Below, in pieces: positions 16,042 through 25,154 of a stretch of 64,000 nt of DNA. Origin of the DNA: Jiangella alkaliphila. GTDB lineage: Bacteria; Actinomycetota; Actinomycetes; Jiangellales; Jiangellaceae. The DNA is taken from positions 744,001-808,000 of the forward strand of contig NZ_LT629791.1 in the NCBI RefSeq assembly GCF_900105925.1. Reading direction: 5' to 3'. Every line of letters starts with the position of its first letter. The stretch's first letter is position 1. The position numbers were made by a program, and so were the translations under genes. The notes beneath the pieces are model-generated. The model was not told the DNA's origin and made no database searches. It saw only the letters and a program-made list of their open reading frames with translations.

Positions 16042-17406
16042 TCAGGGCAGCGCGGCCGGGTCGAAGCCGCGCGCCGCGATGACGTCGCGGTACCAGTGCG
16101 CCGACCGCTTCGGCGTGCGCGCCAGCGTCCGGGTGTCGACGTGGTACAGCCCGAACCGCTGGCTGAACCCGGCCGACCACTCGTAGTTGTCCATCAGCGA
16201 CCACAGGTAGTAGCCGCGCACGTCGGCGCCCTCCTCGACCGCCTTGGCGATCCACGACAGGAAGCCGGCGACGTAGCGGATCCGCTCGGCGTCGTCGATC
16301 GGGTGCGCGGCGTCGTCGCCGAGCGCGTCGGACACCCCGTTCTCCGTCACGTAGAGCGGCCGGTCGAAGCCGTACTCGCCGGTCACCATGCGGATCGCGT
16401 CGTACACGCTCTTCGGGTAGAACTCCATGCCGTTGTCGAGGAAGTTGCCGCCGGGGTGCGCGTCGCCGGCCACCCACCAGCGCTGCTCGGCGTCGGCGGC
16501 GCTGGCGACCACCCTCGAGTAGACGTTCAGCCCCAGGTAGTCGACCGGCCGGGCGATCAGCTCGAAGTCCTCCGGCCGGGTCTCCGGCATGACGCCGCGC
16601 TCGGTGAGCCGCCGCACCAGCCGGTCCCGGTAGCCGCCGAGCAGCAGCGGGTCGAGGAAGAACCGGAAGCTCTCGTCGTCGCCGCGCTCGGCCGCGTCGT
16701 GGTCGGCCACCGACGCCGTCGCCGGGTGCCGCTTCCAGATGTCCAGGACGATGCCGATCTCCGCCTCGGCGTCCCCACCGGCGCGGAACGCCTCGAGCGC
16801 GCGGCCGTGCGCCAGCAGCGCGTGGTGCATCGCCTGGCGCCCGGCCCGCTCGTCGGCCCGCCCCGGTGCGAACGCGCCCATGCCGTAGCCGACCCAGAGG
16901 GCGATCGGCTCGTTGAGCGTGCTCCACCGGGGCACCAGCCCGTGGAACTCGTCGAACACCAGCGCCGCGTAGTCGGCGAACCAGCCGGCGACGTCGCGGT
17001 TCGGCCAGCCGCCGCGGTCCTCCAGGGCCTGCGGGAGGTCCCAGTGGTAGAGAGTGACGTTCGGCGCGATGCCGGCCTCGAGCAGCTCGTCGACCAGCTC
17101 CTTGTAGAAGTCCAAGCCCTTCCGGTTCACCGCGCCGGTCCCGTCCGGCAGGATCCGCGGCCAGCTCAGCGAGAACCGGTAGCTGTCCACGCCCAGGTCC
17201 TTCAGCAGCGCCACGTCGTCGCGGAACCGGTGGTAGTGGTCGCACGCGACGTCGCCGGGGACGTCGTCGTGGACCTTCCCCGGCGTGTGGCCGAAGGTGT
17301 CCCACACGGACGGACCCTTCCCGTCGGCGTCCCACGCGCCCTCGATCTGGAAGGCACTGGTCGCGACGCCGAAATCGAAGCCGTCGGGGAAGTTGATCCT
17401 GGGCAC
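16042..17406 (-). CDS. GH1 beta-glucosidase / beta-glycosidase
   Basis: A 454-residue family 1 glycoside hydrolase. The acid/base glutamate is E166 in STLNEPIAL and the nucleophile E355 in YVTENGVSD. The N-terminal signature FDFGVATSAFQIEGAW and the aglycone-site YYLWSLMDNYEW are also present. There is no signal peptide, so it acts on imported disaccharides or oligosaccharides such as cellobiose or other beta-glucosides. It is the last gene of the minus-strand operon, 10 nt after the binding-protein gene, so it should be induced with the transporter. Confidence 0.96.
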   Translation of the reverse strand: MPRINFPDGFDFGVATSAFQIEGAWDADGKGPSVWDTFGHTPGKVHDDVPGDVACDHYHRFRDDVALLKDLGVDSYRFSLSWPRILPDGTGAVNRKGLDFYKELVDELLEAGIAPNVTLYHWDLPQALEDRGGWPNRDVAGWFADYAALVFDEFHGLVPRWSTLNEPIALWVGYGMGAFAPGRADERAGRQAMHHALLAHGRALEAFRAGGDAEAEIGIVLDIWKRHPATASVADHDAAERGDDESFRFFLDPLLLGGYRDRLVRRLTERGVMPETRPEDFELIARPVDYLGLNVYSRVVASAADAEQRWWVAGDAHPGGNFLDNGMEFYPKSVYDAIRMVTGEYGFDRPLYVTENGVSDALGDDAAHPIDDAERIRYVAGFLSWIAKAVEEGADVRGYYLWSLMDNYEWSAGFSQRFGLYHVDTRTLARTPKRSAHWYRDVIAARGFDPAALP

Positions 17407-17416
17407 GAACGTCCTC

Positions 17417-18769
17417 TCAGTCGGTGGTGACGGTGAAGCCCTGCTGCTGCGCGTACTCGGCGACGCGGTCCTGCCAGGCGGCGAACCCGTCGGCGAGGCT
17501 GGTCTTCCCGGAGATCGCCTGGCCGACGGTGTCCTTGTAGACGCTGCCGACGTACGGCTGGAATGGCAGCCAGCGCCAGGTCGTGACGGAGTTGCGCGCC
17601 GACTCCGCGAACACCTGCCGGGCCTGCTGGCCGCCGAGGTAGGCGATCTCCTCGTCGAGGAAGGCGGGGTCCTCCCAGGCCGCGTTCGTGGTGGGCAGCA
17701 GGCCCTGGTCGTTCTTCAGCGACTCGACCGCGACCGGGTCGGAGTTCATCCACAGCGCGAACGTGGTGGCCGCGTCCTTGTGCTCGCTCTGCTCGAGGAC
17801 GACGGTGCCGCTGCCGCCGAACTGGCTGGTCGCGGTGTCGCCGTCGTCCCACACCGGCATCGGCGCGACCCGCCACAGGCCCTCGTTCTGCGGCACGACG
17901 CCGGTGAGCGCCTGCAGGCCCCAGGCGCCGACCACCCAGGTGGCGATCTGGCCCTCGCCGAGCTGCCGGAACCACTCGTCCGAGCCCTGCACCGACTCGA
18001 TGGTCAGGCCGCCGTGGTTGAGGCCGTCCCAGTAGTCCGCCCAGCGCAGCGACGCCTCGGACCCGAGGTCGAGGGTCAGGTCCGACTCGCCCTCGAGCGT
18101 CCACGGCGCGGCGTCGAGCTGCCACAGTCCCATGTACGCGGCGTCGGCCAGGCCCGGGTCGAGGTAGGTGATGTACCGGTTCGGGTCGCCGGCGTGGATG
18201 GCCTCGGCGGCGGTCGCGTACTCGGCCCAGGTGGTGGGCACCTCGACGCCGGCCGCGTCGAACACGTCGGTGCGGTAGTACATGACGCCGGGCCCGAAGT
18301 CCTGCGGGACGCCGTAGATCGCGTCGCCCTGCTGCACCAGGCTGACGACGGCGGGCAGGAACGTGTCCGGGATGTCCTCGCCGCCGTGCTGCGCGAGGTC
18401 GGCCAGCGCCCCGGTCAGCGCGAAGCTGGGGATGGCGTCGTAGGTCATGTGCGCGACGTCGGGCCCGCCGCTGCCGGCGTCGACGGCGTTCTGGATCTTC
18501 GTGTACTGGTCGGTGCCGACGCCGACGTTCTCGAGCTTGACGTCGATCTCCGGGTGCGTCTCCTCGAACAGGTCGATGGTCGTCTGGATGTCGGGCAGCC
18601 AGGACCAGAAGGTGATCTCGACGGGGTCGTCGGCGGTGCCGGTCGGCCCGCCGTCGCTTCCGCCGTCGTCGGTCGAGGAGCCGCCGCAGCCGGCGAGCAC
18701 GAGCAGGGTCAGGGCGGCGGCCGGCGCCGTCAGCCGGCGGGCACGGTGGGTGCGGTGGGTGGTGGTCAT
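17417..18769 (-). CDS. Sugar ABC transporter substrate-binding lipoprotein
   Basis: 450 residues. A signal peptide with a basic N-terminus ends in the lipobox LVLAGC (Cys28), so the protein is lipid-anchored outside the membrane. A Gly/Ser/Asp-rich linker precedes a family 1 solute-binding fold (EITFWSWLPDIQTTIDLFEETHPEIDV in part, GGPDVAHMTYDAIPSF). It delivers a carbohydrate to the two permeases encoded just upstream. The flanking GH42 and GH1 enzymes suggest beta-linked galactosides or glucosides. No ATPase gene is present; such importers often share a general MsiK-type ATPase. Confidence 0.93.
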   Translation of the reverse strand: MTTTHRTHRARRLTAPAAALTLLVLAGCGGSSTDDGGSDGGPTGTADDPVEITFWSWLPDIQTTIDLFEETHPEIDVKLENVGVGTDQYTKIQNAVDAGSGGPDVAHMTYDAIPSFALTGALADLAQHGGEDIPDTFLPAVVSLVQQGDAIYGVPQDFGPGVMYYRTDVFDAAGVEVPTTWAEYATAAEAIHAGDPNRYITYLDPGLADAAYMGLWQLDAAPWTLEGESDLTLDLGSEASLRWADYWDGLNHGGLTIESVQGSDEWFRQLGEGQIATWVVGAWGLQALTGVVPQNEGLWRVAPMPVWDDGDTATSQFGGSGTVVLEQSEHKDAATTFALWMNSDPVAVESLKNDQGLLPTTNAAWEDPAFLDEEIAYLGGQQARQVFAESARNSVTTWRWLPFQPYVGSVYKDTVGQAISGKTSLADGFAAWQDRVAEYAQQQGFTVTTD

Positions 18770-18791
18770 GGCCTCAGCTCCAGTGATGTGG

Positions 18792-19646
18792 TCATTGCTT
18801 GACGCCGCCGGCCGCGATGCCGGACTGCCAGTACCGCTGCAGCACGACGAACGCGACGACGAGCGGGACGACGGCGATCAGCGAGCCGGTGATGACCAGC
18901 GGGTACAGCGGCTCGGTGAGGTTGACGCCGCCGGCGTTGGCGAGCTCGTTCCACAGGCTCAGGCCGACCGTGAGCGGGAACTTGTCCGACTCGTTGAGCA
19001 CGATGAGCGGCAGGAAGTAGTTGTTCCACGTCGCCACCAGCTGGAACAGCAGCACAGTGACGAACCCGGGGACCAGCAGCCGGAACCCGATGGACCAGAA
19101 GATGCGGCCCTCACGGGCGCCGTCGATGCGGGCGGCCTCGACCAGCGAGTCCGGCACCGCGTCCTGGGCGTAGATCATCATGAGGAACAGCCCGAACGGA
19201 CTGGCCAGGGCCGGCAGGATCACCGCCGCCTCGGTGTTCACCAGACCCCACTGGCTGAACAGCAGGTACGTCGGCACCGCGAGCGCCGTGCCGGGGACGG
19301 CGGCCGCGCCGAGCACGGCCGCCAGCACGCCGCGTCGTCCGGTGAAGTCGTACTTCGCCAGCGCGTAGCCGCCCATCGCCGCGACCAGCGCCGCGCCGCC
19401 CGCGCCGACGACGGCGTACAGGACGGTGTTGGCGAACCAGCGGAAGAAGATGCCGTCCTGGTACGTCGCCAGGGCCCTGAGGTTGTCGAACAGCGCGAAC
19501 TCGGTGCCGAAGCGCAGCCCGAAGGTCGAGAACAGGTCGGCGTTCGTCTTGGTCGCGTTGACCAGCAGCCAGACCAGCGGCAGCAGGAAGTAGGCGAGCA
19601 GCGCCCAGCAGACGACGGTGAGGACGGGCGAGCGGCGGCGCGTCAT
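18792..19646 (-). CDS. Carbohydrate ABC transporter permease (MalG type)
   Basis: 284 residues with six predicted membrane segments, beginning TRRRSPVLTVVCWALLAYFLLP. The EAA loop that contacts the ATPase is present as LVEAARIDGAREGRIFWSI. Its start forms TGATG with the stop of the preceding permease, so translation is coupled. It is the inner-membrane partner of the 19646-20524 permease and the 17417-18769 binding protein. Confidence 0.93.
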   Translation of the reverse strand: MTRRRSPVLTVVCWALLAYFLLPLVWLLVNATKTNADLFSTFGLRFGTEFALFDNLRALATYQDGIFFRWFANTVLYAVVGAGGAALVAAMGGYALAKYDFTGRRGVLAAVLGAAAVPGTALAVPTYLLFSQWGLVNTEAAVILPALASPFGLFLMMIYAQDAVPDSLVEAARIDGAREGRIFWSIGFRLLVPGFVTVLLFQLVATWNNYFLPLIVLNESDKFPLTVGLSLWNELANAGGVNLTEPLYPLVITGSLIAVVPLVVAFVVLQRYWQSGIAAGGVKQ

Positions 19647-20524
19647 CAGATCACCCGGTTCCGGCGCGCGACGCCCAGTTGGACGGCGTAGGCGATGACG
19701 ACCGTGACGCCGCCGAGCAGCACCGCGACCGCCGCCGCGTAGTTCGTCTGCCCCCCGGTGAAGGCGAGGCTGTACGCGTACAGGTTGGGCGTGTAGTTCG
19801 TCGTGACGACGCTCGGGCGCAGCGCCTGCAGGATGCTCGGCTCGTTGAACAGCTGGATGCTGCCGATGACGCTGAAGATCAGCGCCAGGGCCAGGGCCGG
19901 CCGTAGCGCCGGCAGCTTGATCGACCACGCCTTGCGGACCTCGCCGGCACCGTCGATGGCCGCCGCCTCGTACACCTCGGCCGGGATCGTCCGCAGCGCC
20001 GCGTAGAAGATCAGCATGTTGTAGCCCACGAACGACCAGGTCACGACGTTGCTGATGCTGGCGAGCATGAGCCCGGGGCCGAGGAAGTCCGGCGTGGAAA
20101 GCCCTGCGGCGTCGAAGACCTGGCCGGCCAGCCCGAACTGGCCGCCGAAGATGTAGCCCCACATCAGCGTCGCGACGACGGCGGGGACGGCGTACGGCAG
20201 GAACAGCCCGATGCGCACCACGGCGCTGCCGCCGAGCCGTCCGCTGTCGATCGCCAGCGCCATGGCCAGCGCGATGACCAGCATGATCGGCACCTGGATG
20301 GCGAGGAACAGCAGCACCCGGCCGACGCCCTCGTGCAGCAGCTGGTCCGACAGCGCCCGGGTGTAGTTGTCCAGTCCGGCGAAGACCGTCCCGCCGATCA
20401 GCTGCTTCTTGAAGAAGCTCAGCCCGACCGCGTAGCCGAGCGGCACGACGATCGTCACCGCGAACACGGCGAGGAACGGCAGCAGGAACAGGTACGCCGT
20501 CCGGTTCGCCCGGGCGCCGCTCAT
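19646..20524 (-). CDS. Carbohydrate ABC transporter permease (MalF type)
   Basis: 292 residues starting MSGARANRTAYLFLLPF, with six membrane segments. The EAA motif reads VYEAAAIDGAGEVRKAWSI. The ATG at 20524 overlaps the stop of the GH42 gene as ATGA. It forms a heterodimeric channel with the following permease. No regulatory site is seen inside the operon. Confidence 0.93.
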   Translation of the reverse strand: MSGARANRTAYLFLLPFLAVFAVTIVVPLGYAVGLSFFKKQLIGGTVFAGLDNYTRALSDQLLHEGVGRVLLFLAIQVPIMLVIALAMALAIDSGRLGGSAVVRIGLFLPYAVPAVVATLMWGYIFGGQFGLAGQVFDAAGLSTPDFLGPGLMLASISNVVTWSFVGYNMLIFYAALRTIPAEVYEAAAIDGAGEVRKAWSIKLPALRPALALALIFSVIGSIQLFNEPSILQALRPSVVTTNYTPNLYAYSLAFTGGQTNYAAAVAVLLGGVTVVIAYAVQLGVARRNRVI

Positions 20525-22599
20525 GGGGTGGTCTCGCGCAGGATGCGCACGTCCCAGGGGCCCAGCTCCAGCCGCTCGGCGGATGCGCCGGTGAGCACGT
20601 CGGCGACGGGGACCGGCGGGGTCACGGTGTGCGGCTCGAAGCCGAAGTTGTGCACGAACCACAGCCGCTGCCCGGCCGCGTTGGTCGCGCCGTGCGCGGT
20701 GACCGCGCCCGGGACCAGCTGCGTCAGCCACGGGTTCACCGGCCCGAGCCACGTGCCGAGCGCCGTCGCCAGCTCGAGGTCGGGCACCATGCCGGCGTAC
20801 GTGACCCGGCCGGCGCCGTACTCGCGGGTCGTGACGGCGGCCCAGCGGCCGAAGTGCGGGTGGTCGTAACCGGCCACGACGTCGGCGCCGTCGGCCGTCA
20901 GCCCCTCGATCAGGCCGGTGGCGTGGCCGGTCAGCCCGCCGGTCACCGGGACCGGCACGAGCAGGTTGCTGAACTCGTCGTACCAGGCGCCCGCGGCATC
21001 GGCGAGCCCGGCCGGCTGCCGGTCCAGCCGCGGCCGCCCGACCTCGTCGGCGTAGAGCGACCGGGCGCCGAGCACCAGGTGCCCACCGGCGGCCGCGTAG
21101 GCCCGCAGCGCCGCGAGCTGGGCGTCGGTGGCGAGGTAGAGCGCGGGCGCGACGACGACCGGCGGCAGCTCGGCGCCGTCCGGCGTCAGGTCGTCGGCGT
21201 GGACGACCCGCACCTGATGGCCGGCCCGGCTGAGCCCGCCGTACCAGCGGTAGACCATGCGCTCGTAGGCGGCGCGGTCCGGGCCGCCCTGCTTCCGCGG
21301 GTCGGCGGACGGGTCCTGCAGCGGCGGGTGGAACTCGAACGCCCACCGCGTCGGCATCGAGTACACCAGCGCGACGCCGGCGTCGGGCGTCAGGCCCTCG
21401 ACCGTGGCGCCGGCCGTCCGGATCTCCCGCCCCAGCTGGGCGACCTGCTCGTAGACCCGGCCGGGCCGGAAGCTATGCGGCAGGATGCCGCCCCAGAACG
21501 TCTCCCACGAGCCGTGCATCGTGTGCCAGTGCCAGTACTCGACGGCCCGCGCACCGCGGGCGATCATCGCCCACGCGACCTGCCGCCATTGGCCGTCGTA
21601 GGCGGGATGGTTGAACCACGGGAAGCCGACGCTGGTGGCGTTGGTCTCGGTGACCATGAACCGCTCGCCGCCGCTGGCGGCCGCCGTCCGGTCGGCGACG
21701 AAGAACGGCGCCCAGCTGCCCGAAGGCGGGAACTCGTGGCCGCCCTCGGCGTCAGGGCCGAGCTCGTCCTGTGTCGCGTGGTACTGGTTCGCCGCCACGA
21801 CGTCGACGACTCGGCCCAGCGCGTGGTCGTCGACCGCCGGGCGGGCGATGTCGATGCAGGTGAACACGGCCTGGTCGGGGCTCGCGTACTCCTTGACCAG
21901 CGCGGTCTGCCAGGCGATGTACTCGGTGGTCAGCTCGGCCTGGTAGCGGCGCCAGGCGAGGTCGTACTGCGGCACGTGGTTGCCGTCGGGCCGCCACAGC
22001 TCGGCGAGGTCGCTCATCCGGTGTGCCCAGTGGGTGAGGTTCCAGGCGTCGTTGACGGCGCTAACGTCGCCGTACCGCTCCAGCAGCCAGGCCTTGAAGC
22101 CGGCGAAGACGTGCTCGTTGTGCGCCAGCACGTTGCCCGGCTCGTTGTCGACCTGGAAGCCGACGACCGCCGGGTGTCCGGCGTACCGGTCGACGACGGC
22201 GCGGATGACCCGCTCGGCGTAGCGGCGGAACACCGGGTGCGACGTGTCGGTCTCCTGCCGCGCGCCCCAGGGGACGGGGACGCCCGTGCGCTCCTCGGCG
22301 GCGATCTCCGGGTGCTTGCGCATCAGCCACGGCGGCACCGCATACGTCGGCGTGCCGAGGACGACGGCGACGTCGTGGTCGTGCGCGGCGTCGAGGACGC
22401 GGTCCAGCCATTCCAGCTCGAACTCGCCGTCGCGTGGCTCCCAGGTGCTCCACACCGACTCGCCGACCCGGATCAGCGAGAACCCGGCGTCGCGCATCAG
22501 CCCGAAGTCGGTGTCCAGCCGCTCGACCGGCTGGTACTCGGGGTAGTACGCGGCGCCGAACAGGATCCGGTCACCGATGCGGTACCTGTGCTGAGCCAC
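20521..22599 (-). CDS. GH42 beta-galactosidase
   Basis: 692 residues in the three-domain layout of family 42: a TIM barrel (about 1-390), a trimerisation domain with a Rossmann-like fold (about 395-610) and a C-terminal beta domain. The acid/base is E153 in VDNEPGN, and the nucleophile is E318 in MVTETNA. The start region LFGAAYYPEYQP is typical. No signal peptide is visible, so it acts on imported beta-galactosides. GAAGGAG precedes the GTG at 22599. It is the first gene of the transporter operon, whose promoter carries two LacI-type operators. Confidence 0.95.
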   Translation of the reverse strand: MAQHRYRIGDRILFGAAYYPEYQPVERLDTDFGLMRDAGFSLIRVGESVWSTWEPRDGEFELEWLDRVLDAAHDHDVAVVLGTPTYAVPPWLMRKHPEIAAEERTGVPVPWGARQETDTSHPVFRRYAERVIRAVVDRYAGHPAVVGFQVDNEPGNVLAHNEHVFAGFKAWLLERYGDVSAVNDAWNLTHWAHRMSDLAELWRPDGNHVPQYDLAWRRYQAELTTEYIAWQTALVKEYASPDQAVFTCIDIARPAVDDHALGRVVDVVAANQYHATQDELGPDAEGGHEFPPSGSWAPFFVADRTAAASGGERFMVTETNATSVGFPWFNHPAYDGQWRQVAWAMIARGARAVEYWHWHTMHGSWETFWGGILPHSFRPGRVYEQVAQLGREIRTAGATVEGLTPDAGVALVYSMPTRWAFEFHPPLQDPSADPRKQGGPDRAAYERMVYRWYGGLSRAGHQVRVVHADDLTPDGAELPPVVVAPALYLATDAQLAALRAYAAAGGHLVLGARSLYADEVGRPRLDRQPAGLADAAGAWYDEFSNLLVPVPVTGGLTGHATGLIEGLTADGADVVAGYDHPHFGRWAAVTTREYGAGRVTYAGMVPDLELATALGTWLGPVNPWLTQLVPGAVTAHGATNAAGQRLWFVHNFGFEPHTVTPPVPVADVLTGASAERLELGPWDVRILRETTP

Positions 22600-22632
22600 C
22601 AGAACACTCCTTCGGGCGTGGTGTGGGTGCCA

Positions 22633-22704
22633 TTGTTTGCGCTATCAAAGCGCGCGTCAACCCATGGTCTGAACTGGATCTTTCGGTCTTGTTATCGCAA
22701 ACAA
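22633..22704 (-). promoter_or_regulatory. Promoter and twin LacI-type operators of the beta-galactoside operon
   Basis: Two CG-centred 16-bp near-palindromes are present: TTGTTTGCGCTATCAA (22633-22648) and TTGTTATCGCAAACAA (22689-22704), each symmetric at 12 of 16 positions and 56 bp apart. On the minus strand TTGACG and AACAAT are separated by 17 nt, and the proximal operator covers the spacer and -10. Spacing of about five helical turns allows looping between bound dimers. Confidence 0.7.
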
Positions 22705-22747
22705 TCCGGGCTGGCGAAAAGCGCTGGTGACGCGCGTGGGAATGCGC

Positions 22748-23767
22748 TCAGCGCGGTGCGGGGCCGGAGCTGGCGCGGACGACGAGGCTCGGCACCAGCG
22801 GGTCGAGCTCCAGCCGGGGCTCGTTGTCGATCAGCGCCAGCACCGACTCGATGCACCGCCGGCCGAGCGCGGCGAAGTCCTGCCGCACCGTCGTCAGCGG
22901 CGGGATCATGTACGCCGCCTCGGGGACGTCGTCGAAGCCGACGACGCTGACGTCCTCGGGCACCCGGCGGCCGGCCTCGTGCAGGGCCAGCAGCAGACCC
23001 TGGGCCATGCGGTCGTTGGCCGCGTAGACCGCGGTGACGTCCCGGTCGCGGGCCAGCTCGCGGCCCAGCACGTAGCCGCTCTCGGCCGTCCAGTCGCCGA
23101 CCACCGGCTCGGGCGCGGCCAGCCCGGCGTCGGCCAGCACCTCGCGCCAGCCGCGCACCCGCGACTCGGACACCGTGAACCCCGGCGGCCCGGACAGGTG
23201 CGCGATGCCGGTGTGGCCGAGCTCCACCAGGTGCCGGGTGGCGATGCGCGACCCCTCGACGGAGTCGAGCATGATCGGCTTGTGCTCGCCGGTCTCGAAC
23301 GCGCTGAGCGTCACCACCGGCACGTCGTCGTAGGCGTCGAACACCTCGTGCGCGGCCTGGTCCTGCGGCGCGATCAGCACGATGCCCTCGACGGACTGGC
23401 CCACCAGCCGCTGCAGGGCGTCGGTGAACGCCCGGTGGTTCGACTCGCGCAGGCTGACGATGCTGACGCCGTACCCGGCCTCGCCGGCAGCCCGCTCGAC
23501 CCCCCACAGCGCGGCGGCCGGCCCGTAGCTCAGGTAGTCGGTCGCGACGACGCCGATGGTGCGCGACCGGCTGGTGGCCAGCGTCCGCGCCGCCAGATTC
23601 GGCCGATATTCCAGCACGTCGATGGCCTGCAGGACGCGGTCGCGGGTGTCGGGCCGAATGAACGCGTAGTCGTTGAGCACCCGGGACACCGTCTGCGGCG
23701 ACACCTGCGCCAGCCGCGCGACGTCGGCCATGGTGGGAGGCCGCGACCTGGATCCCTGACGCCCCAT
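22748..23767 (-). CDS. LacI-family repressor of the beta-galactoside operon
   Basis: 339 residues. The HTH reads TMADVARLAQVSPQTVSRVLND (about residues 12-33), followed by the hinge (RPNLAARTLATSRSRTIG) and the effector domain, ending with VVGFDDVPEAAYMIPPLTTVRQD. The ATG at 23767 was preferred over an upstream ATG because GAAGGAG is 6 nt before it. The gene directly precedes the GH42 operon on the same strand, with the two operators in the gap. Allolactose-like or other disaccharide induction is an inference. Confidence 0.92.
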   Translation of the reverse strand: MGRQGSRSRPPTMADVARLAQVSPQTVSRVLNDYAFIRPDTRDRVLQAIDVLEYRPNLAARTLATSRSRTIGVVATDYLSYGPAAALWGVERAAGEAGYGVSIVSLRESNHRAFTDALQRLVGQSVEGIVLIAPQDQAAHEVFDAYDDVPVVTLSAFETGEHKPIMLDSVEGSRIATRHLVELGHTGIAHLSGPPGFTVSESRVRGWREVLADAGLAAPEPVVGDWTAESGYVLGRELARDRDVTAVYAANDRMAQGLLLALHEAGRRVPEDVSVVGFDDVPEAAYMIPPLTTVRQDFAALGRRCIESVLALIDNEPRLELDPLVPSLVVRASSGPAPR

Positions 23768-23847
23768 CACACTCCTTCGGTCCCGGGCCTCCATTATGAG
23801 CATGTGGGAGACGAGCATCGCAGGACGTGCAAGACGTGCATTACCTA

Positions 23848-23911
23848 CTGTGGCAAACGAACATCAGCGTCTGTGGCAGACATACATTAGCAGCTTCTGA
23901 GCTGCTACGAT
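23848..23911 (+). promoter_or_regulatory. Tandem 20-bp repeats and -10 of a leaderless gene
   Basis: CTGTGGCAAACGAACATCAG (23848-23867) and CTGTGGCAGACATACATTAG (23871-23890) match at 16 of 20 positions with a 23-bp period. An inverted repeat AGCAGC-N6-GCTGCT (23889-23906) follows, and TACGAT (23906-23911) lies 6 nt before the GTG at 23918. Confidence 0.5.
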
Positions 23912-23917
23912 CCGCCC

Positions 23918-25153
23918 GTGTCCACCTACCTTCCTCGGTTCGCCGACAGCACTCTTGGCCGACTCGTCGGGGCCTTCCCCGCGGTCATCGTGCTCGGACC
24001 GCGCGGATGTGGCAAGACGACCACGGCCAGGCGGATGGCGGCGGCCACCGTGGCGCTCGACGACCCGCGGCAGGCGGCTGCCTTCCACCTCGACCCGTCG
24101 GCCGCGCTGGCGGCACTTCGCCCGGCCTACGGCACGCTGCTCATCGACGAGTGGCAGGAGGTCCCGGCCGTTCTGGGCGCCGTCAAGCGAGCCGTCGACA
24201 CAGGCGCCGGGCCTGGCAGCTTCGTCCTCACCGGCAGCGTGCACGCAGCACTGGAAGGCGCCTCCTGGGCCGGCACCGGCCGGACCGTCCATGTGGACAT
24301 GTACCCGCTCACCGAGGCGGAACGGCAGGGGCGTGGTGACGCGGTACGCCCGGAGGAGCTGCTGTTCAGCGAGCCCGCGTCCGCTCCCAGCGGTCATGAC
24401 CTCACGGACTATCTGGTGGCAGCGCTCGTGGGCGGTTATCCGGCCACATTCGGCCTCGACGACCGCGACCGGCAGCTCTGGCTGCGCAGCTTCGCCGACC
24501 AGCTCGTGACCCGCGACGCGGCGGAGGCCGAGCCGATCCGCGACCTCACCGCGTTGCGACGGCTGTTCCGGGTCCTGGCCGAGTATTCCGGCGCGATCGT
24601 CGACGACTCCGAAATCGCCCGGGCCGTCGGCATCGACGTGCGCACCGTCCGCGGGTACCAGCGCGTGCTCACCGACCTGCGAGTGGTCGATTCCCTCCCG
24701 GCCTGGCACGACAGCCGGATCAGCCGCCTTGTCAAGGCGCCGAAACGCTACCTCGTCGACTCCGGGCTCGCCGCCGCCCTGCTCGGTGTCGACCTCTTCG
24801 GCGTGCTTCGCCGGGGCGACATCGTCGGGCACCTGCTGGAGACGTTCGTCATCGCCCAGCTGCGGTCGCTGTTCGCCACCGCCGACGGCGACTGGAGGCT
24901 GCACCACCTGCGGGTGCAAGACGGCCGACACGAGATCGACGTGATCGCGGAGGCCGCCGACGGCGGGGTCGTCGCCATCGAGATCAAGGCGACCGCCGCC
25001 CCTGCGGCCAACGACGCCCGGCACATCGCCTGGCTGCGCGCGACGATCGGCCAGCGGTTCCGGCAGGGCATCGTCTACCACACCGGCACGCTCTCGATGC
25101 CGCTCGGCGAGCGCATCACCGCACGGCCGATCTCCACCCTCTGGGCCGCGTGA
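23918..25153 (+). CDS. ATP-binding protein with DUF4143 domain
   Basis: 411 residues. An AAA-type ATPase domain starts with the P-loop GPRGCGKTT (27-35) and Walker-B-like TLLIDEWQEVP. The C-terminal half carries the DUF4143 domain, with KAPKRYLVDSGLAAALLG and a PD-(D/E)xK-like core HEIDVIAEAADGGVVAIEIKAT. The ExK nuclease-like motif is typical of this family, whose role is largely unknown; a nucleic-acid-linked or defence function has been proposed for some members. The GTG start directly follows a -10, so the mRNA appears leaderless. The gene stands alone and converges on the decarboxylase gene with 1 bp between stops. Confidence 0.88.
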   Translation: MSTYLPRFADSTLGRLVGAFPAVIVLGPRGCGKTTTARRMAAATVALDDPRQAAAFHLDPSAALAALRPAYGTLLIDEWQEVPAVLGAVKRAVDTGAGPGSFVLTGSVHAALEGASWAGTGRTVHVDMYPLTEAERQGRGDAVRPEELLFSEPASAPSGHDLTDYLVAALVGGYPATFGLDDRDRQLWLRSFADQLVTRDAAEAEPIRDLTALRRLFRVLAEYSGAIVDDSEIARAVGIDVRTVRGYQRVLTDLRVVDSLPAWHDSRISRLVKAPKRYLVDSGLAAALLGVDLFGVLRRGDIVGHLLETFVIAQLRSLFATADGDWRLHHLRVQDGRHEIDVIAEAADGGVVAIEIKATAAPAANDARHIAWLRATIGQRFRQGIVYHTGTLSMPLGERITARPISTLWAA

Positions 25154-25154
25154 G

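Noticed and set aside
23821-23890. ACGTGCAAGACGTGC and CTGTGGCA repeats as a possible CRISPR-like array
   Set aside because: Only two imperfect units with 3-bp spacers; better read as regulatory repeats.
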